Source: Bretschneidera sinensis
Lineage: Eukaryota > Streptophyta > Magnoliopsida > Brassicales > Akaniaceae
Direction: 5' to 3'
Length of the DNA stretch: 64,000 nt
Assembly (NCBI GenBank): GCA_023935145.1
Contig: CM043700.1
Span: 99,800,400-99,864,399 of the forward strand
Shown: piece after piece, positions 34,005-45,401 of the stretch
How positions within the stretch are numbered: position 1 is the first letter of the stretch
Layout: each line of letters begins with the position of its first letter
Notes under the pieces: model-generated
Told to the model about the DNA's origin: nothing
The model's database searches: none
The model's input: only the letters and a program-made list of their open reading frames with translations
Made by a program: the position numbers and the translations under genes

Positions 34005-34084
34005 ATCTCTAGCTTTGTCTAAGCAACAAAAACCGAACCCATAGTGCAGAGAAATCAGGATTCAAATCAACCTGAGTCATCATA

Positions 34085-34440
34085 TCATTCGACTCCAACC
34101 CTAAGAAGTCCAAGGCAATGATTGAACTTTCTTAAAGGTAGAACTTTGGTGCCTAAATCTGTAGGATTTTCTTCCGTTGCGACTTTTTCCACATGAATGC
34201 ATCCTTTCGTAATATTTTCCCGAATGAAATGATACTGAACATCCATATGCTTAGTCCTCTCATGGAACATCGGGTTCCTACACAAGTGCAACGCACTTTG
34301 GCTATCTGAATACACCACCACCTGTTCTTTTAGGACCTTCAACTCTTCCAATAACCCTTTGCACCACATAACCTCCTTAACCGCTTCCCTTGCTGCTATG
34401 TACTATGCCTCAGTTGTTGAGAGTGCTACCATCGGCTGTA
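34085..34440 (-). pseudogene. RNase H of Copia E
   Basis: Open for 94 codons: VVVYSDSQSALHLCRNPMFHERTKHMDVQYHFIRE and PTDLGTKVLPL, a classic Copia RNase H C-terminal half with the SDSQSA and HIDV-type residues. The upstream part (about 34370-34500) is broken by stops. Confidence 0.87.
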
Positions 34441-35300
34441 ACTAAGCCTTCAAATACCTCAGCAACCACTTCATACCAAGCCAAAGCTCCGTTCCGGCAT
34501 TACTCACAAATTTGCTGAGAACACTAATTGCCGGAGACTAATGCTTACCATTATGAATATGACTGATCTAACCGCACTAGAGTAAGGGACCTTTTCCATT
34601 TCCTTCTTCTCCTCATCCATTCCAGGACATTGTTTGCTGGAGAATTTGAAATGACCAGCAAGAGGAATCTTCACTAGTTTACCATCTTCCATAGAAAACT
34701 TATACAACATCTTTTCTAAGTAGGAAGACTGAGAAACCTTCAACCTGTTTCTCTCCCTTTCCCAGATTATTCTCATCCTAATGATCTTTTATCAAGGCCA
34801 AGATCCTTCCTCTCGAACTCTGAACTGAGTTGAGACTTCAACCTTTCTATCATCTCTCTGCTGTTACTAACCAACAGCATATCATCGACATAGATGAGGA
34901 TAATCACCATTTCCTCCACCTTATGTCCAGGTGAGAAAATTTTTGTGAAATCTATGCCGTCTCTTTGCGTGAACACCTTTGCCACCAGCCTAGCCTTATT
35001 CAGACTTCATCTCCTAGAGGGTTCCCTTTTTTTATCTTGTAAATCTACTTACAATCCACAACTCTCTGTTTTCCTAGAATGTGCACCAATTCCCAAGAGT
35101 TCTTCCTCAAAGAATGCATCTCTTCCTCCATAGCTAGCTTCCATCTTAACGAATCCTTACATCCTATGGCATCAATGTAAGTTTCTGGTTCACTTATTCC
35201 TCCTTCTGAATAAGGAGCTGCTACATTAGCATCCGCAAAACAATATCTCAAAGGTGGTCTGACCAGCCTCCTTTCCTGATCCCTTGTGAGCTGATAGTCA
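34441..35300 (-). pseudogene. Reverse transcriptase remnant of Copia E (palm deleted)
   Basis: SLRWKLAMEEEMHSL and WELVHILGKQRVVDC, then a stop at 35045, and ARLVAKVFTQRDGIDFTKIFSPGH joined to KVEEMVIILIYVDDMLLVS. The YVDD box is intact here, unlike J. The roughly 100 residues that should separate FSP from YVDD are absent at exactly the same place as in J. After RKDLG a shift leads to RNRLKVSQSSYLEKML and CPGMDEEKKEMEKVPYSSAVRS. Confidence 0.87.
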
Positions 35301-36617
35301 TTCTGACTTGCTGCATCATCCCCTACTAGTTCAGCCTCCTCTTGAGTGTCCTGAGCTTGGCCTTCATCAATGGGCTCTACCTGGTCCGAACCCTCTTTCA
35401 TTCTTTGCTCTACCTGAACTGAATTTTCCTTGATGCTTTGCTCAACAAATACCGAATTGGTTTGTTCATTATCCCCTGCAGGGTTAGTTTTCTCCAAATA
35501 GGGAAATAAATGCTCATTAAAAATAAAATCCCTACTTATTATAAGTTTAGTTCCTTTTTGTTCTAAGGACGACAACCTATACCCCTTAACCCCTTCACCA
35601 TATCCTAGAAACACACATTTTCTAGACCTTGGGCTAAGTTTATCATCCTTTTGATGTGCAAACGTAGCACATCCAAAAGTCCTAAGGTTGTTCAACTCAG
35701 GGGGTTTTCCACTCCACATCTCCTCAAGAGTCTTAAGGTCCATAGCTCTAGAGGATGATCTATTAACCAAATATGCAGCAGTAGACATCACTTCCCCCCA
35801 AAAAAATTTGGGTAATCCGGATCCTATAATCATGCACCTAACCTTTTCCATAAGGTTCTTATTCATCCTCTCAGCAACTCCATTTTGTTGAGGGGTTTTC
35901 ACAACCGTTCTATGTCTTGGAATCTCATTTAACTTACAGAATTGATCGAGTTCCTTGTTAAAAAAATTCTAAGCCATTATCAGTTCTTAACACCTTAACT
36001 ACCCTGCTCGTTTGAGTTTCTTTCAGCTTTTTCCACACCACAAATTTATTCAAAGCATTTGATTTATTTTTAAGTAAATAAACCCAAACCTTTGTAGAAT
36101 AATCATCAATTAAAGACAGAAAGTAAAGATTACCTCCCTGTGTTCGTGTTCTTGCTGGCCCCCAAAGATTGACATGAATGTAGTTAAGAATGCCCTTAGA
36201 CTTGTGCACTCCGGTGTAGAAGCTGACCCGATGTTGCTTCCCAAGAACGTAACATTCACAGAAATAAAGTTCCTTTACCTTGTCACCATCAAGTAAACCA
36301 TTCTTGCTGAGAACTTGTAGGCCTTTTTTGCTCATGTGTCCCAAGTGATTGTGCCAAAGAGCTGCCTTATCCATCTCAGCCATCAAGCTTGCTGCTTGAT
36401 CCTTAATGTTCGTGTCTTTGATAATCTCATAGAGACAATCCTTCATTGCTGCTTTGATCACTATCAAAGATCCCTTGGTTACCTTGAACTTTCCTCCCTC
36501 TGCTTTGTATGTGTACCCCATGGAATCTAGCTGCCCCAATGAGATCAAACTTCTTCTCAAATCCAGAAGATATCTCACATTCCGCAACAGCCTAGTAACT
36601 CCATCAAACATCCTCAA
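35301..36617 (-). pseudogene. Integrase of Copia E
   Basis: Two open stretches (36617-35958 and 35902-35045). ALWHNHLGHMSKKGLQVL and YFCECYVLGKQHRVSF form the zinc finger (one Cys replaced by Tyr). Core: YIHVNLWGPA (catalytic Asp replaced by Asn), LIDDYSTKVWVYLL, LRTDNGLEF (Asp), TPQQNGVAERMNKNLMEKVRCM (Glu). Tail: YLVNRSSSRAMDL, RTFGCATFAHQ, RSRKCVFLGYGEGVKGYRL, then an acidic linker rich in Glu and Gln. Confidence 0.88.
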
Positions 36618-36626
36618 TTGGATGTC

Positions 36627-37646
36627 TCATGTGCCTCTCATTTGGCAAAAAGTATCATTCCCCAAGAAAACCTTTCCCTTATTGGTTTCCTTGAAATTCT
36701 TGAACCAATCCTGGTGAGGACACATATGATAAGTGCACTTGGAATCCAAGATCCATCTCTTGCTGCCTTTTTGCCCCTTACTCACATTTGAGCACACAAC
36801 AAGAACATCATTAACTTGTTGTTCTCCATTGGCAACCGAAGCCTCTCCATTCTTGGTATGGCTTCCTCCCTCATCTCTTATCATCTTCCTGCAATCTTTC
36901 TTGAAATAACCCTCCTTATGGCAGTAGTAGCATCTCTTTCCTCCAAATCTTGGTTTAGAGTGCGCTCTCCCATGGCTTTGTCCTCTACCCTTTGGTTTAT
37001 CCTGGTAGTAGCCATAGATGTTGATGCCATACCGAGTTGCTAGCCTTCCTCTAACGAACAGCCTTTCCCCACTTGATGTTTCCCTCATCTTGGCTTTGAA
37101 ATCATGAGCCCTTATAGCATTGATCACAATTTCTTTGGTTAGTGTATCTCTTCCATATTCAATAGCATTAATCAAGCTTTCAAAACAATCAGGAAGAGAA
37201 TTCAACAAAATAACAGCCAATTGTTCATCCGGGAATTTTATACTACAACTAGCCAAATCTTGAACTAGTTTATTAAAGACATCAAGATTATCTTATAACT
37301 CTTTATTAGGATCCATTTTAAAAGCAAAGATTCATTTCAGAAGATATATCTTACTAGGGAGAGTTTTGGTAAGAAATAACTCATCTATTTTCTTCCAAAT
37401 GACAGCTAGATCTTCTGAGTCTCTGCACTCCCTTATCATACTATCCGACATATACAGAAAGATGGTGTTGTACGCCATCTTCTTCATCTCATTCCGCTGG
37501 ACCTCCGTGAAACTTGCTGAAAAATCGTCATCTTCTCCAATCGTCAAGTCCACCTTTTGTTGCATAAGAACTGCTTTAATTTTCTGCTTCCAAAGGGCAA
37601 AGTCTCTCTTTCCATCAAACTTTTCAACAATGAAGTTTGAACCCAT
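36627..37646 (-). pseudogene. Gag and protease of Copia E
   Basis: ATG 37646 starts MGSNFIVEKFDGKRDFALW. KKMAYNTIFLYMSDSM, LAVIWKKIDELFLTKT, then two stops (37330, 37294), then LAVILLNSLPDCFESLINAI, the Copia Gag core. Next are a knuckle CYYCHKEGYFKKDC (His shifted to Tyr) and the protease WILDSKCTYHMCPHQDWF, where DTGC reads DSKC, so it is inactive. FLGNDTFCQMRGT ends at a stop. Athila B is inserted 29 bases upstream of this ATG. Confidence 0.87.
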
Positions 37647-37675
37647 CTTGCGGAGAAAATCCCAGATTTATGCAG

Positions 37676-38157
37676 TGATGAGTCTTAAATATTGCATATT
37701 TAAGACCCTTAACTTATATTTGTTATGCTCTTAGTTAGTAGTATTTCACTTTATTTTATGTCTTTTTTGTGTTTTGTGTATTTTTATAGGTTTGTGGAAA
37801 AAATGAAGCATTTCAGGAGATGTGAAGCTTCAGGAGCAATAGCGATCGATCGCACTATGCTGCGATCGAGCGCATGGTCAACAATCCACATCGAAATGTT
37901 TGCAGTACAGTGCATCTGCGATCGAGCGCACCAGACACGCGATCGAGCGCACATGTGATCGTGCGCACAAGACATACGATCGATCGCATCATTCTGCGAT
38001 TGAGCACACTCGGGCCAGTATCCAACATCGAATTTGAAACCTACAGTGCTCCGAGACCCCCCTATATAAACACCATCTGACTTCATCATTCAGTATATAA
38101 TTCCTGGGCCACTTTGGTGTTAACCGGTGGACGTCTACTAGCATTCTGGTGGATCCT
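37676..38157 (+). repeat. 5' LTR of Athila B, first segment
   Basis: TGATGAGTCTTAAATATTGC up to GGTGGATCCT, where C was inserted. It matches 53226-53720. It holds an 11-bp terminal stem-loop (37682-37706), the CGATCG cluster (37846-38010) and TATATAAA at 38063. Confidence 0.9.
38020..38070 (+). promoter_or_regulatory. USE-like element and TATA (B 5' LTR)
   Basis: ATCCAACATCG (38020-38030, one change from RTCCCACATCG) precedes TATATAAA. There are 34 bases between it and TATAAA at 38065. Confidence 0.55.
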
Positions 38158-39515
38158 TGTTGTGCGTTTATCTACCTAAATAATAGGTGAATAATCATAC
38201 TAGTTATATTTGCAAGTGCACAAGGTCATCAGTGTAGTCTAGTGTGCGAAAGCAAGGTCATCTCCACAGGGATTGGTAAAGTTGCTTTTTAGAATTAGTT
38301 TCTCAAAACTAAAAAGATATAAATATTTGTTGGAAGGTGATTTGATAATAATAAAGATATAGGGCTTTGATTTCCACCACTAGTCATACATTCCCAATGT
38401 GTATAAGGTATCAGTGCACTAGCTTTATTATGTATACCTACTGGTTGCCAACCTAAGGGCATGGTATCTACTCCTTAAGCTATTGATTTCCCTAAGCAAT
38501 GAGTTAGGCATGGTATCTACTCTAACTCTTTTCTTCCTTAAGGGATTCAGCATGGTATCTGCTTGAGTTGTTCCTTAAGAAAACATAAGTACTGTGGAAA
38601 TCGACAACCACATGAGACCTAGGGCATGGTATCTACTCCCAGTTTCCCATGTTGATTAACCCGGGTACCTGGATAAGATATCCCTTGTTACTAATGTTAG
38701 ACCCAGGACTCAGTCATCCAAATTGATCTAACTAACCCATCCATACCACATGCATACGTTGGCTTTACACATACATATGAGGAATTTAAATAAGCACAGG
38801 CGTTAATCAAGTTAAGTAACATAATAAGCTATCGACAAAGATTTAATCAATGAATAAAAATATGGGAATGCATAACTAGGACTTCAATCGAGCCCTATAA
38901 GAGAGTTAGTTACACATACTAACTGAAGTAAACATTATAAATAAACTAAACATAAAGGAGAAGAATAAACCCGAGAGAAGAGGCGTCAATTCTCTCCCAA
39001 GCCCTCAACTCCAAGTAAAAGAAAAGAGAGAAGTGTTTTCTATCTAAGGTATGTTTTTGTGTGTGAGTTACAAGTGTATTTATAGGTCTTTGAGAAGTCC
39101 TAAGAGAACCATGAGTTACTAAACCTTCCTAAAACAACAATTCTCTTATTTCCAAAATAGGGTTTTGCAGTTTACTGTTCACACCCGTACATGTGCGCTC
39201 GATCATAGTGTGCCTTGCGCTCGATCACAGTGTGCCTTGCGCTCGATTGCAGTGTGCGCTCGATCCTTCAAGTGTGCGCACGATCGCATGTGCGCTCGAT
39301 CGCAGTGCATAGTGCGCTCGATCGCACTTTGTCCAGAGAGTGCTCTAGGGCTTCTAGATTTCTTCCTTAAAGTGCCAAAACTGCTTCTTTTTCTCCAAGA
39401 CCCTATAAAAACATGTAAAACACACAAATGGACTAAAAGAGACCAAATTAACGTAATAAAGGACCTAACAAGTGTAAATAAGGGGGCTTAAATATGAATA
39501 TTTAAGCATCTATCA
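38158..39515 (-). repeat. 3' LTR of C (1358 bp)
   Basis: Plus reading TGTTGTGCGTTTATC ... AGCATCTATCA. Minus-strand TATA at 39076-39085, CGATCG cluster at 39190-39330, four GCATGGTATCTACTC-like copies at 38458-38638, terminal stem-loop at 39486-39507. Open frames in the cluster (39165-39491, 39203-39427) are repeat-derived. Confidence 0.92.
39190..39330 (-). repeat. CGATCG-type cluster, C 3' LTR
   Basis: Seven to eight GTGCGCTCGATCGCA variants on the plus strand. The counterpart 45115-45215 has about five. Single motifs also lie in C at 41025-41055 and 43853-43890. Confidence 0.85.
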
Positions 39516-39530
39516 CACCCCCAAACTTAC
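39516..39530 (-). promoter_or_regulatory. Polypurine tract of C
   Basis: The complement GTAAGTTTGGGGGTG directly precedes the 3' LTR, the same motif as in B. Confidence 0.85.
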
Positions 39531-41160
39531 ATATTGCTAGTCCCTTAGCAATACGAAATTAAAAACTAAAACGAAAACATAGATAAATCCAATGTTCATA
39601 GTGTCAATCAAAAATCTAGATTTAAAACTATGATGCGCATTCATGAGCAAGCTTAACAAGTGTAAACATACATCTGCAATGAATAAGAGTTTTGAACGTA
39701 AATCATATTCACGAGGTATTTTAAGATATCACAAGTTTGACTTTGGTGTGTGGTGACTAGCACACAAAAGATTGGGTTTCCAAGAAATTCAAACGTGTAT
39801 TGTTTCGATGACTCAAGATTCACCAAACTTCCTATTAGAGTCAACAAATATGGCATAGAATTTTATTTGCGATATTTTTGCCAAGTTAGTTCCCTTAAGC
39901 TTTCTTTATGACTCGTGTAACGAGTGTTTAGCCAATGACTCCCAAACCAGATGGTTTTAGGGCATTAGGTGTCAAGACACCCCTAAGGACTTACTAGCTC
40001 GAGTCAACAAGGCTACGAAACATAACTGGTTTTAATGCTACCACTTAGAATTTTTCACCTTTTGACATGACACTCAATGCTTACTGAGGCAAGAGGGCCA
40101 GTTACTCAGGGGAAAGTTCTTTTTAATGACCATATAAGATTTTCCACCTTTTGACGTGACACGCAATGCTTACTGAAGCAAGAGGGCCAGTTACTCAGCG
40201 GAAGATTTGTTTTTATTGATCATTAGGAGCATTTTTTTTTCTTTTTTAGCATGAATCAATCTTTTCTATTTTTATATGCCAAAATGTTAATCTAATAGGT
40301 CATCTAGTTCACAGTCAAGCAAAAGAAATATACCAATCCAAAAAACATGTCATACCCCACATAATTATGTGCTAATGTGCTCGTGATAGTTTAAGTTAAA
40401 CTTGTGAATTCTTAAATGCCTAAAGGGCAGTGATCTAGGTTCAAAACTTGATTATTGGCCTATATGTTCAAAGTGTTAAGCTCGCTGATGAAGTCGAATC
40501 ATGAAGTTTTGTTTAAGATCTCAAAAAAAGTTTATTGGACAGAATGAACATGCATTTATCTATGAAAATAGCAACAAAACAAAAAAATGTGGGACATAGT
40601 GAGTGTGTGAATGTGTCCCCATACCCCCAAACTTAAATTGCACATTGTCCCCAATGTGTGAATAGCATGGAAGGAGCTGACCTAGGAGATAGAGAACTGA
40701 TAGCTGACAAGACTCGTAGCACGCCCCTAAACTTCAACTGGATGCACTCACGCTGTCCTCGAAAAAGAAAGAAAAGCAGACATAAAATGGAAAACAAGTA
40801 ATAAACTACAATAGAAAAGTAAACTATGAAATACTAATAATAAACTATGAAAAAGATATGCTTTGGGGTGCCTCCCATGAGCACTAAGTTTAACGTCTTC
40901 AGCCAGACGTGGTACCCTCTCACTGCTAGTCTCCAGGTGGTGCAGTCAAGAAGGAACCGGGTGCAGGAGGTGGAGGTTGACAGTTTAGGCATCATGGCAA
41001 GTTGTTGTCCAATGTGTGCTCGATCGCACTGTGAAGTGCACTCGATCGCACTTGTGGCAGAGAGTGCGTACTAAGGGGCCTTACTGCCACTGACCTCAAT
41101 AGAGGCACTTGAGCTACACGTTTATCAAAGTCTGAACTACTCAAGCACTCTCTATAGTAG
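39531..41160 (-). mobile_element. 3' non-coding region of C
   Basis: It matches the B 3' region feature by feature in reverse: duplicated stem-loop (40055-40115, 40144-40203), hairpin (40641-40658) with an adjacent PPT-like CATACCCCCAAACTT, and a further CCCCTAAACTTCAAC at about 40731. It also has the GAGCACTAAGTTTAACGTCTTCAGC block and two CGATCG motifs at 41025-41055. No protein frame. Confidence 0.8.
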
Positions 41161-42020
41161 CTTCATTATTTAGTCTTTTGGCAAGGAGTACTTAAAATCC
41201 ACTGCATGTGGCTTAGGTGCTCTTGTTGCTATTGCATACTGGACAATTTGGGGTGCTAAATCTTCATCCTTTGGTCGTACTATAATTTCAGAGTGTGGTG
41301 TGACTCTGTGTCCATGTACTGTGAAGGTCTGTTTTCTTGCAGGCAATTTCTACAATTCTAAGTTTGGTGCTTGGACAATAAATGAGAGAAAAGTAGTATT
41401 AGTATGCTCAAGGGTTTCAAACGGAGGAGTGAATTTACTTGGATGCTTTGAAGAGGCTTCAAGAAGGTGCACAGCTTTAATGATGTCATCTGTAATATCT
41501 TCAGATTCTGACTTAGGAACCATATCCGAACTTGTGAAGCTGTGAATGAGGGTGGCCTCCAATGGATCAGTGTGATGGACCTGAAAAACTTGCTTGACAG
41601 CACTTTGCATCATACATTCATTAAAACATTCATCATCATTATCATCTTGAGGTAATTTCATTGCATCAAATATCTTAAATTCTATTGTATCTCCATTTAC
41701 CGTCATACTTACAAAACCCTTTTTCACATTAATTATTGTATCAGTAGTTCTCATAAAGGGTCTTCCTAAGATAATGGGCAGAGGTAATGGCATAGGGTAT
41801 TCTTCTATATCTAATACAATGAAGTCAGATGGCAAAATAAACTCACCTACCTTGACCAGGACATCTTCAAGTATACCTCTAGGTCTTTTGATGCTTCTAT
41901 CTGCCAATTGCAAAGTGATGGAGGTTGGTTGAAGCTCCCCCAAACCTAGCTTTTCAACTACTGTGTATGGTAGCAAATTGACACTTGCTCCTAAATCTAG
42001 TAATGCTCACTCAAACAACT
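41161..42020 (-). pseudogene. Protease region of C, fused to a short tail
   Basis: ALLDLGASVNLLPYTVVEKL (catalytic DLGAS kept), QLADRSIKRPRGILEDVLVKV, FIVLDIEEYPMPLPLPIILGRPFM and VNGDTIEFKIFDAMKLP, with an acidic linker to QAPNLEL and a stop at 41350. In the same frame beyond the stop come RKQTFTVHGHRVTPHSE and a stop near 41175. That tail resembles the integrase end ([10 protein letters not shown]) in A and B. This suggests that everything from RT to the end of IN was deleted. Confidence 0.75.
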
Positions 42021-43800
42021 TCACCTATCCTACAGGGAATAGTAAAACTACCAGGATCTTTTAGTTTTGGTGGTAGTTTTCTTAACAATACCGCACTTAC
42101 CTCTTCAGTTAGAGCCACTGTTTCATGTTCTTGAAACTTTCTTTTATTAGTGCAACAATCTTTTAAAAATTTAGCATAAGCAGGAATTTGTTTAATTACA
42201 TCTAATAAAGGAATGTTAATTTCTACTTTCTCAAGGTTTCAAAAATATCAAGCAGTTTATCTTTCTTGGGCATTACTAACCTTTGAGGGAAAAGTGGAGC
42301 ATTCCATTTCTCTATTTCACTCACCTTGGATGTGGATGGCTTAGCTGGAGATGTTTGAGCTGGCTCATTAACTCCTATAATCTTACCATTTCGGAGAGTT
42401 GTAACGGCTTTCAGCTGCTGATGCCCTCTTGGATTTGGTAATGTTTGTGCGGGGAGTTCACCTTGCTTCCTTTCACTTAGCTCCTTAGCCAATTGTCCCA
42501 TTTGTGCCTCTAACCTTTGAATTGCTTGCTCATGTGTTGTCATTAGTTGCTGTTGTTGAAGGGCCAGTTGCTTTACAAGACTCTCTAGATCATCCTTCTT
42601 GGGTTCTGGAATGGGTTGGGTTGCTTTATAGACGTTCCTTTGTTGCCCTTGAGGGTTCAAGGTGTCTTGATTGTTGCTCCATGATAGGTTGGAGTGGTTC
42701 CGCCATCCAAGGTTGTATGCATATGCACTGTTTGGTCCCCCTTAATTTGCTTGCTCGGGATCTGTAGATGAATACAAATGGCAGGTCTCAGTGGTGTGAT
42801 TAAATTGGGAACATATAGCACATACCTGGGGTGATGTAGCTTGTGGACTTGGTGAGGCGTTTTGAGCAGTCATGGCTTTTACAATCATATCTAGCCTCAT
42901 ATCTAGCTTCCTCTCCAGAGCAGCTATTTGGGCAGAGGGTCCACCATTCAGAGTAACCTCATACATACCTTTGCTCTTGACTCTTTGTCTACCTCTAGAG
43001 GAGAATTGTTGGGTATGCTCACTCAATGCCTCAAACGGTTCCATGGCTTCTTCACTGCTCTTCTCCATTAGCACACCTCCACAACCAGAATCAGCAATAC
43101 CTTTATTCATGTCATTTAGACCTTCATAAAAGGCTAGTACGAGCTCATCTTGAGGTAGGTTATGGTGTGGGCATTTGAGTAGTAGCTCATTGAAGTGTCT
43201 CCATGCCTCAAAGAACATATCTCTATCCCTTTGTTGGAAGGATTGGATCTCCTTTCTCATTTGCCTCGTCTTTTGGGATGGGAAGAACTTCCTTAGAAAT
43301 TTGCCAACCAACTCCTCCCAAGTGTGGATTGAAACTGCAGGTAAAGAATTGTACCATAGTTTAGCATTATCTTTTAAGGAAAAGGGAAATAGAATTAACC
43401 TTATTCCTTCTTGGTCTAGGCCTTAGATATGCTAGAACTTGCAAAGATCGAAAAATTCTCGGAGGTGCAAGTGTGGATCTTCGTTGGGTGTACCCCGAAA
43501 GTGAGTTAGTGCATTCAGTATTTGTGGAAATATGTAGTAATTGCCTTCTGCCTCAGGTTGATATGCAATGTATGATGGCTGAATAAGGTTCCGTGGGGTG
43601 AAGGATTGCTTCATCGGTATTCGTGCAAGTGGTTGCTGGTTTTCGAGCTGTTCCGCCATTGGAGCTTCGTTCTCGAATTCCTCTTTGTTTTTCTCGAAGT
43701 TGTTTCTAAGCCTTTGTCGGATGGTCCGTTCAAGCTCGGGATCGAGGGGAAAGAGTGTTTGATGTCGGGATCAAAGTCCGTGCATAAATCAGGTAAACCA
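42021..43800 (-). pseudogene. Gag of C
   Basis: N-terminal frame near 43770 (DPELERTIRQRLRNNFEKNK), then MAEQLENQQPLARIPM at 43659, FTPRNLIQPSYIAYQPEAEG and FRGTPNEDPHLHLREFFDLC. After a stop come MVGKFLRKFFPSQKTRQMRKEIQSF, MFFEAWRHFNELLLKCPHHNLP and FYEGLNDMNKG, then a knuckle CAICSQFNHTTETC. MNPQGQQRNVYKATQPIPEPKKD follows, with a Gln-rich coiled coil, TTLRNGKIIG and WNAPLFPQRL. Frame breaks lie near 43430, 42740 and 42230. It is only distantly like the Gag of A and B. Confidence 0.87.
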
Positions 43801-44056
43801 ACTTCAGTGCAGCAGTTCAACTCTGCTACTAGGGCAACTCTCTGCCCGAATTGCGCTCGATCGCACAAGAGGTTGCGATCGATCGCAAATACCACAGAAA
43901 GTACGAGTAGGGTTTTGAAGTGCCTGAAATAGAAAGGAAATCAATTAAGGTTTTATGAAAATAAAAATAAAAGTGAAAAACTTAAAACAAATTTAGAAAA
44001 TTTAAAGCAGAATAAAAATAATGACTAAAATAATTCTAAAAGAAAATTTAGCGTAA

Positions 44057-44074
44057 TCCTCGACAACGGTGCCA
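44057..44074 (-). promoter_or_regulatory. Primer-binding site, Asp tRNA (C)
   Basis: The complement reads TGGCACCGTTGTCGAGGA, three transitions from TGGCGCCGTTGCCGGGGA, six bases from the 5' LTR. Confidence 0.85.
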
Positions 44075-44080
44075 AAAACT

Positions 44081-45401
44081 TGTTGTGCGTTTATCTACTT
44101 AAATAAATAGGTTAATAATCGTACTAGTTATACTTACAAGTGTACAAGGTCATCAGTGTAGTCTAGTGTGCGAAAGCAAGGTCATCTCCACAGGGATTGG
44201 TAAAGTTGCTTTTTAGAATTAGTTTCTCAAAAGTAAAAAGAGATAAATATTTGTTGGAAGGCGATTTGATAATAATAAAGACATAGGGCTTTGATTTCCA
44301 CCACTAGTGATACATTCCCAATGTGTATAAGGTATCAGTGCACTAGCTTTATTATGTATACCTACTGGTTGCCAACCTAAGGGCATGGTATCTACTCCTT
44401 AAGCTATTGATTTCCCTAAGCAACGAGTTAGGCATGGTATCTACTCTAACTCTTTTCTTCCTTAAGGGATTCAGCATGGTTTCTGCTTGAGTTGTTCCTT
44501 AAGAAAACATAAGTACTGTGGAAATCGACAACTACATTATACCTAGGGCGTGGTATCTACTCCCAGTTTCCCATGTTGATTAACCCGGGTACCCGGATAA
44601 GATATCCCTTGTTACTAATGTTAGACCCAGGACTCGGTCATCCAAATTGATCAAACTAACCCATCCATACCACATGCATACGTTGGCCTTACACATACAT
44701 ATGAGGAATTTGAATAAGCACAGGTGTTAATCAAGTTAAGTAACATAATAAGCTATCGGCAAAGATTTAATCAATGAATAAAAATATGGGAATGCATAAC
44801 TAGGGCTTCAATCGAGCCCTATAAGAGAGTTAGTTACACATACTAACTGAAGTAAACATTATAAATAAACTAAACATAAAGGAGAAGAATAAACCCAAGA
44901 GAAGAGGCGTCAATTCTCTCCCAAGCCCTCAACTCCAAGTAAAAGAAAAGAGAGAAGTGTTTTCTATCTAAGGTGTGTTTTTGTGTGTGAGTTACAAGTG
45001 TATTTATAGGTCTTTTAGAAGTCCTAAGAGAACCATGAGTTCCTAAACCTTCCTAAAACAACAATTCTCTTATTTCCAAAATAGGGTTCTGCAGTTTACT
45101 GTTCACGCCCGTACATGTGCGCTCGATCGCAGTGTGCCTTGCGCTCGATCGCAGTGTTCGCTCGATCCTTCAAGTGTGCGCTCGATCACAGTGTATAGTC
45201 CACTTGATCGCACTCTGTCCAGAGAGTGCTCCAGGGCTTCTAGATTTCTTCCTTAAAGTGCCAAAACTGCTTCTTTTTCTCCAAGACCCTATAAAAACAT
45301 GTAAAACACACAAATGGAGTAAAAGAGACCAAATTAACGTAATAAAGGACCTAACAAGTGTAAATAAGGGGGCTTAAATATGAATATTTAAGCATCTATC
45401 A
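44081..45401 (-). repeat. 5' LTR of C (1321 bp)
   Basis: It matches the other LTR closely over its whole length. The CGATCG cluster (45115-45215) is shorter by about two units. TATA at 45000-45009, stem-loop at 45372-45393. Confidence 0.92.

Larger units (their letters stand above)
38158..45401 (-). mobile_element. Athila-like element C with gag and protease only
   Basis: LTRs 38158-39515 and 44081-45401, an Asp-tRNA PBS and a PPT on the minus strand. It is inserted in the 5' LTR of B with flanks ATCCT and ATCCC (5-bp duplication with one change). The internal region is only about 4.57 kb: gag, protease, then directly a 3' non-coding region like that of B. RT, RNase H and integrase are absent, so it depends on enzymes from elsewhere. 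LTR and Gag differ from A/B, so it is a distinct subfamily. Confidence 0.9.

Noticed and set aside
37784..38089. Open frames rich in Arg, Ala, His, Asp and Ser over the CGATCG clusters (also 39165-39491, 45117-45377, 53334-53576)
   Set aside because: They follow the repeat motif in different frames and strands, have no family features and differ between the two LTRs of one element. They are by-products of the GC-rich repeat.
39190..39330. CRISPR-like array of CGATCG motifs
   Set aside because: Repeat length and spacing are irregular, spacers are similar to each other, and the DNA is plant retrotransposon LTR.
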